A DNA stretch of 64,000 nucleotides. Source: Rallus limicola (Eukaryota; Chordata; Aves; Gruiformes; Rallidae). Below the pieces are notes generated by a model. The model was not told the origin of the DNA. It was given only the letters and a program-made list of their open reading frames with translations, and searched no databases. Below are positions 59,184-64,000 of the stretch, piece by piece; position 1 is the stretch's first letter, and each line of letters begins with the position of its first letter. The stretch is taken from contig JAKCOZ010000005.1 in NCBI GenBank assembly GCA_022605955.1, positions 55,258,750 to 55,322,749 on the forward strand. Direction: 5' to 3'. The translations under genes were made by a program, and so were the position numbers.

Positions 59184-59246
59184 TGGGCATGGATATAAGC
59201 ACGGGCATGGACAGAGCATGGACACAGGCATGGACACAAGCAATGA
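59184..59246. repeat. GGGCATGGACA-type short minisatellite
   Basis: Four or five imperfect units built on GGCATGGACACA, about 12-18 bases each. Confidence 0.8.
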
Positions 59247-59569
59247 GATAAGGTCTGAATCCTTACAACGGCCCTTCTGGGACCCACCTGATAGCAGGTG
59301 CCCAGTGGTGGTGGGAGACTCTTGTGGGACTGGAGATGTCCCAGTCTATGCAGTGAAGAAGTAACAATATTCACCAGAGCAATTCCCAAGGACCTCATCT
59401 GTAGAGAGTTTGCCCAGCGCAGCAAGTCCCTTCTCCTCTTGCAACCCCGCACCTGGACTCCAGACAAACCAAGGCTGAAGCCTTCTCCAGGACCAGGCCA
59501 GCACTCCCAGCAGATGATGAGCCTTAGAGGATCCCTCTGTATTTAGGAGACGGTTTCGGACAGCGCCTA

Positions 59570-60185
59570 CTTCTTCTGCAACTCCTCATTTGTCCTTTAC
59601 AAGGTTCTGTGATTTAAGAACGTGTGTTAAATCTTCTGCAACAATCAATTCAAATATACAAGTTTGGCTATTCAAATTACTTTTCCAAAAGTACTTTAAA
59701 ATGCATTAAGTTATTAATTGCCTGCTGGCACTTTAATCAAATGGGAAAATTGACATAGCCAGAGGCATGTATTTTTGTGGAAAGGAAATTTATTTAAGAA
59801 GAAACAGCGGCTCTTACTGCTTAATTTAAACTGAGAAAACTGTGGAAAATCAACTGCTATGGAAAATTAATAAAACATTTCCAGCTGCAAACAGTGACTA
59901 ATTGTACAAGATGAAGACTGCCTGGAATTAATAACTTGCAATCTTCTGTGTGAAGAACCCCCTACCAGTTCAATTTACTGGGAGATTAAATTACTTCTAA
60001 GTTTGCCATATTAAAACAGAACATGAATAAAATGTTAGTGAAAGCACATCTATTATTTACTGTCTGTGATATGGATATAATTATTTCCAAACAACCACAA
60101 TGTGACGTGACTGGCAATATTTAAATTATTTACTAGTGAATGTAGTTATACCACCTCGGTTCTGATAAAAGCCACCCAAATGGGG
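59570..60185. promoter_or_regulatory. Candidate conserved non-coding block, intergenic
   Basis: Long AT-rich unique stretch with AAGTTATTAATTGCCTGC, GCTTAATTTAAACTG, GACTAATTGTACAAG and GATATAATTATTTCC. Among the longest repeat-free AT-rich segments on the right. Confidence 0.45.
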
Positions 60186-62912
60186 TTCTACAGATGGCAT
60201 ATTCCTGCCATGGGGAATTATCTCCCCACTCTCTGCCCCTGTGGTGCCCCAGCATCCCTGTTTTTACTGCTCTTTTAGCACCACCACCACCACCACGCTT
60301 CCCCCGCTGCCCCGTGCCGTATGAACCCCGTGCCTCTTTGTTTTGCCCAATCTTTATGGGGTTTTTTTTTCTTCACCCCACTACCCTTTTTAAAGTTGAA
60401 TACCTGGTGCAAACAAGAGCTTGGGCAGTGGTAGAGCATAATCAGGCGAATGTTTTCCCTGCATGCAAGGGCTCCTTGCTGAACCCGGAGCAGAAAGCTC
60501 ACCTGTGGAGCTGGCAAACCTCACTCTTGCTTTTTCAAAGTGTGCCAAGTTGGTGGGGTGCACAAGCCTGTTGCAAGGGAGCAGGAAATAGGAAGGTGAA
60601 AAAGAAACAAATCGAGGCTGAGAGAGTTCTGACTAAAACCCAGACAAAACCCAGCGGGGGTTCAGAGCGACCTGAGAAAGAGCAGGAGGTGGGAGAGCCA
60701 CGGAGGAGGGGGGAGTTGCAAGCCCTTGGGGCCACCCACTGGGATGCTGTGCTGTGGACCCTGGGATGCTGTGGTATGGACCCGGTGCGTCCACGGTTGA
60801 GGAGATAAAGTGAAGAGAGGGGAGGTTGTGCCATGTGTGGCTTAGGTGGCAGAGATTTTTCCAAGCACCAAGTGAGCTGGGAAGGAGGAGGCACCACCTG
60901 GAACATGTTTTGGGGCTGATGTGGTTGAGCACATGCCCACTGCCCTGCTGTGAGATGCAAAGCATTTCCAGGACCTTAGCATAAAATTGAGGCCCCTAAA
61001 AAGGCCCTGGAGTACATAGTGTTGCAGAAAGAAGGCATGGGAGCAGGTTAATGGGCTGTGGGGTGTCAGTCCTTGTCCCTCTGCTTGGAGAAGACAGGGA
61101 GAAGGACTGTGTGGCAGCATCCCTGCTTTAGAGAGGGGAAACAGAGGCATGGAGTGATCTGGAACAGACAATTTCTGGACATCAGGCCAAGGGTCTTGAA
61201 TCTTGCAATCCCAGCCCTGGCAAAGACACCTCCTCCATGTCCCTCTCTGTCCAGCCATCAGCAGAATGATGCCCAGGCTGAAAACCCCAGGAAAGCTTCC
61301 TGAGTGCTCGGGGTTGTGAGGGCACGTCAAAGTGCTCTCAGGAAACGATAAAAAGCCATGGGAGCAACAGAGCTGGATGAACCACAGCAGGAATCACTCA
61401 GCAACTCATTAGGATAGAAATTAATTATTTACCATTAAATAGGACTGTCTTTAAAGCTTCGCACAGACGTTCTTAACTACAAATGCAATAAGCCAAAGCT
61501 GTCCAGGCAGCAGTGTTGGAGGACAGACCTAGCCATGCCATGCTGCCCCAAAGCCCACCTCACCTCACAGGTCAACACTGCAGACAGTGTTGGCAGTCGC
61601 TGCTGCCTGGGTCAGAAGAAGTTAAACATGGAGCAGTACCTTCACATCTTTTACCTCCACTGTTCTGCCACACACCTGCTTCCAAACAGAGTGGTGATGA
61701 GGTCCACAGCTTCATCATGCGTCCTGCAAGGAAGGGCTTCCTTTGGACACTTGGGAACGATATGATAACCTGTCTTAGGAACCTGCTAGTCTGTGCTTTA
61801 AGACATAAAATGGAACAGTGTGCCCTCCTTGGCCTTCCTCCTTGCTCAAGGCTCTGCAGACCTCTGCCACTTCCCTTTTTTTTACTGATGACTTTCTGGT
61901 GAGGATCTTGCTGGAACGGGATCTCAACGGGAACTTTTTACATGTGAGTTTAAAGGGGTTTGTGAGTCCCCTGTGAAAATTACTGCACTGCAAAAAAAAA
62001 AGGGTAACTGTGAGCATCCTTATTTGCCACTCATTACTCCTAACTACTCCTTCCAGTGTCCCTCCCAGCTGGAGGTGAGATGGTCCCTCCTGCTCTCTGC
62101 CCAGGAAGGTTTCATCAAGAGGATGCTGAGCCCAAGCAGAAGGCCCTGCAGAGACAAATCAACTTGCTACCAGCTCCTCAGGTGGTGAAAAGGAGCTCGT
62201 CTTCAGAGACAGCCTTTTGCAGTGGTCTTCCACAGCCTGGGTATGATAATGAGCCAAATTATGGGCATCAGGCACAGAAAGATAAGTCCTTCTTCTCTGA
62301 CCACAAACGAGCTGTAGCTCAGATCTGTGGGTTAATGCAGAGAACGTGCATGGATGGAGGTGGAGTTTCCCAAAGATGTTTTCACATTTCAGTAATTGAG
62401 TGTGTCACATTTAATTGCCATAGACCTGTCACTGTGCAAACCTGGGGATGTCTCATCTGGATGTCGGCTTAGACCCCGATTGCCTAATTGCATTACCTGA
62501 GTAATTAGATAGAAATACAGGAGCCCTGTGCTGCACGATAGTGAGGATCCACTTCCTGAGAGAATTAACCTGGCTTTAATGTGGAGAACTTGTACACACA
62601 CAGGTACACAGATACATACAACACAACCCGGCTGTAATCACACAGATTAGACCCAGGGCCCAGTTCCCTTAAAGAAATAGTTTAAAAAATGCAAGTTTGG
62701 TGCCAAAGAGCCTCCTTTCTGCTGTAGTTTGGATCCCAGCAACGACCAGAGACCATCGGAGTCACCACACTCCCACCACCCAGCACCTTTGCAGGATCAC
62801 CCCTGAGCTCAGTCCAGGCCAGCCTGAGATGCTCCAGACCTGGATGCAGCAGCCACAATGCCACAATGGTGCATTTTAGGCTTTGTGGAAGCATAGTGCA
62901 GGTAAAAAAATT

Positions 62913-62931
62913 GGGGGGGGGGGGGGGGGGG
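62913..62931. repeat. (G)19 homopolymer
   Basis: Nineteen consecutive G on the plus strand, potential G-quadruplex and a likely site of assembly error. Confidence 0.9.
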
Positions 62932-63014
62932 TTGGGGTGTTATGGGCTTCCTTGATGAGTCATGTGGGTATTTGGTGCAGGTCCTTTATGGTGGTAGGGA
63001 CTGGTGGTGTAGGC

Positions 63015-63090
63015 AGCAGGGTTCACTGCCACCATGACTTGTTGCCACCATACCCTGCTGCCACCATGCCTATTGCCACTGTGCCTTTTT
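63015..63090. repeat. TGCCACCAT-type tandem repeat
   Basis: Four imperfect units of about 18 bases containing TTGCCACCAT or CTGCCACCAT. Confidence 0.8.
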
Positions 63091-63584
63091 CTCAGACAGG
63101 GAAGAGAAGTAGCTTTGCTCTGGAGTGGGTTCAAGAACAAGAAGAAACCAGTAATCCCCCCCACAGCAGGGTGCAAGTCTCATGAAAATGAGTGGCTGTG
63201 ATGCTCATCTGGAGACCTGGCCAGATTTGTTTGCCTGAAGGTTCCCTTTCCTCCTCATAGGTGTGGAACCAGGGATGTGTCAGCTCACAGTTGTGTTTCC
63301 ACTGGCTGGGGACAATACACCAGCATTGGCCATGGAGGAGCAGGAGGAAAAAGACATCTCTACGTGGATGGTGGCTGGTATTTAAAGCAGGATCAGCCTT
63401 CACACCACTGTTCACCCTTTCCTGGGACAACCTGGCCTTTCATCACTTTGAAGGGCCAACTCCTCATCCCATCTCATCTCTGCCTGCGCTCATCCCACCC
63501 ATTCCTACCACCCTCAACCATCACATTTCTCTCTGACATGCCACCACCCTGCCCTTCCTCCCCCAGGTTTGGGGGTTTTTTTTG

Positions 63585-63642
63585 CCTTTTCCCCCCTCTC
63601 CTTTCTTTTTTTTTTTTTTTTTTCCCCTTTCTTCTTCCCCTT
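63585..63642. repeat. 58-nt homopyrimidine tract
   Basis: C/T-only run that includes 18 consecutive T; a second triplex-prone tract, near the right edge of the window. Confidence 0.88.
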
Positions 63643-64000
63643 AAAGACCCAACAAAACACAACAAGAGAAAGCAGTGCCGAGCCGATCCTCTTAACCCAA
63701 CGTTCTTACCCTGGGGAGGGCTCCGGCAGCGCCGAAGTGCATGGTGAAAAAACCCCACACCCCCCCCCACATTTTGTCCTGTTTCTTCATAGCAACTGGA
63801 GCAAATTGAAAGCCACGGAGGGGTGTGCCCCCAGGCACTGGGTAAATCCACTTCCTTTGTCATAACAAGAACAAATCCCACCTTTGAAGTTTTTCCTTCT
63901 TGTTACAAGGGGAATGTCTTTTGTTTAATCCATTTTAGCCTTTAATGCCTGACCTGGATCAATCCTGTTGGGTAGATTACACACTACTCACGCCGACTTT

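Larger units (their letters stand above)
59247..64000. other. CR1-free right end of the window
   Basis: No CR1 recognised after 59.1 kb and no gene supported. Includes the AT-rich candidate block at 59.57-60.19 kb, a G19 run, the short tandem repeat at 63.0 kb and the homopyrimidine tract at 63.6 kb. No PELI2 exon was recognised. Confidence 0.68.

Noticed and set aside
59184..59246. Short regularly spaced units considered as a CRISPR-like array
   Set aside because: Units are contiguous and imperfect with no spacers, and the DNA is vertebrate; it is a minisatellite.
60194..60808. 204-codon plus-strand frame
   Set aside because: Proline-rich low-complexity start and no recognisable domain or splice signals.
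36691..64000. Search for PELI2 or other neighbouring-gene exons in the right half
   Set aside because: No splice-bounded frame resembling PELI2 or any other familiar protein was found, so none is annotated.

Overview
This is a stretch of vertebrate nuclear DNA, almost certainly from a bird. The evidence is one widely spaced multi-exon gene, about twenty truncated CR1 LINE copies whose 3' ends have the avian look (TCACAGAATCACA.. or ..GATTCTGTGATTCT), a few much older SINE-like and palindromic remnants, and a GC-rich CpG island at the gene's 5' end. I see no bacterial-type gene, operon, CRISPR array, tRNA or rRNA. The species cannot be named from the sequence alone.

The only protein-coding gene I can support is TMEM260 on the minus strand. 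I placed 13 consecutive exons from the start codon near 35,347 down to 1,231, all with GT/AG borders and compatible phases. They give 574 complete codons. The final exons, roughly the last fifth of the protein, would lie left of base 1. TMEM260 encodes a multi-pass ER membrane protein with a DUF2723/GT-C fold, reported to be the O-mannosyltransferase for IPT domains of plexins, MET and RON.

Layout on the plus coordinates: 1-14.7 kb holds exons 13 to 4 in compact introns broken up by CR1 copies. From 14.7 to 27.8 kb runs the 13 kb intron 3; its part from 19.6 kb onward has no recognisable CR1 and contains several blocks that look like conserved non-coding elements. Exons 3 and 2 lie at 27.8-28.8 kb. 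Intron 1 (28.8-35.2 kb) carries three CR1 copies and, next to exon 1, a degenerate GC-rich minisatellite. Exon 1 and the CpG-island promoter occupy 35.2-36.0 kb. From 36 to 64 kb I find no gene. This part alternates CR1 copies with long CR1-free AT-rich blocks carrying homeodomain-type core motifs. In human the order is PELI2 - TMEM260 - OTX2, so the right half should be the TMEM260-PELI2 intergenic region, and the candidate elements may serve a neighbouring developmental gene such as OTX2. That link is inference.

Limits: conservation could not be measured, so every conserved-element call rests on appearance: CR1-free, unique, rich in TAAT-type cores, and not low-complexity. Exon borders come from reading frames, splice consensus and agreement with the known vertebrate protein. 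No previously undescribed gene system was found. The most interesting items are the CR1-free intron 3 block, a triplet of K50-homeodomain (OTX-type) sites near 55.4 kb, a coding GGCACC repeat in exon 1, and an ambiguous exon 7/8 junction.
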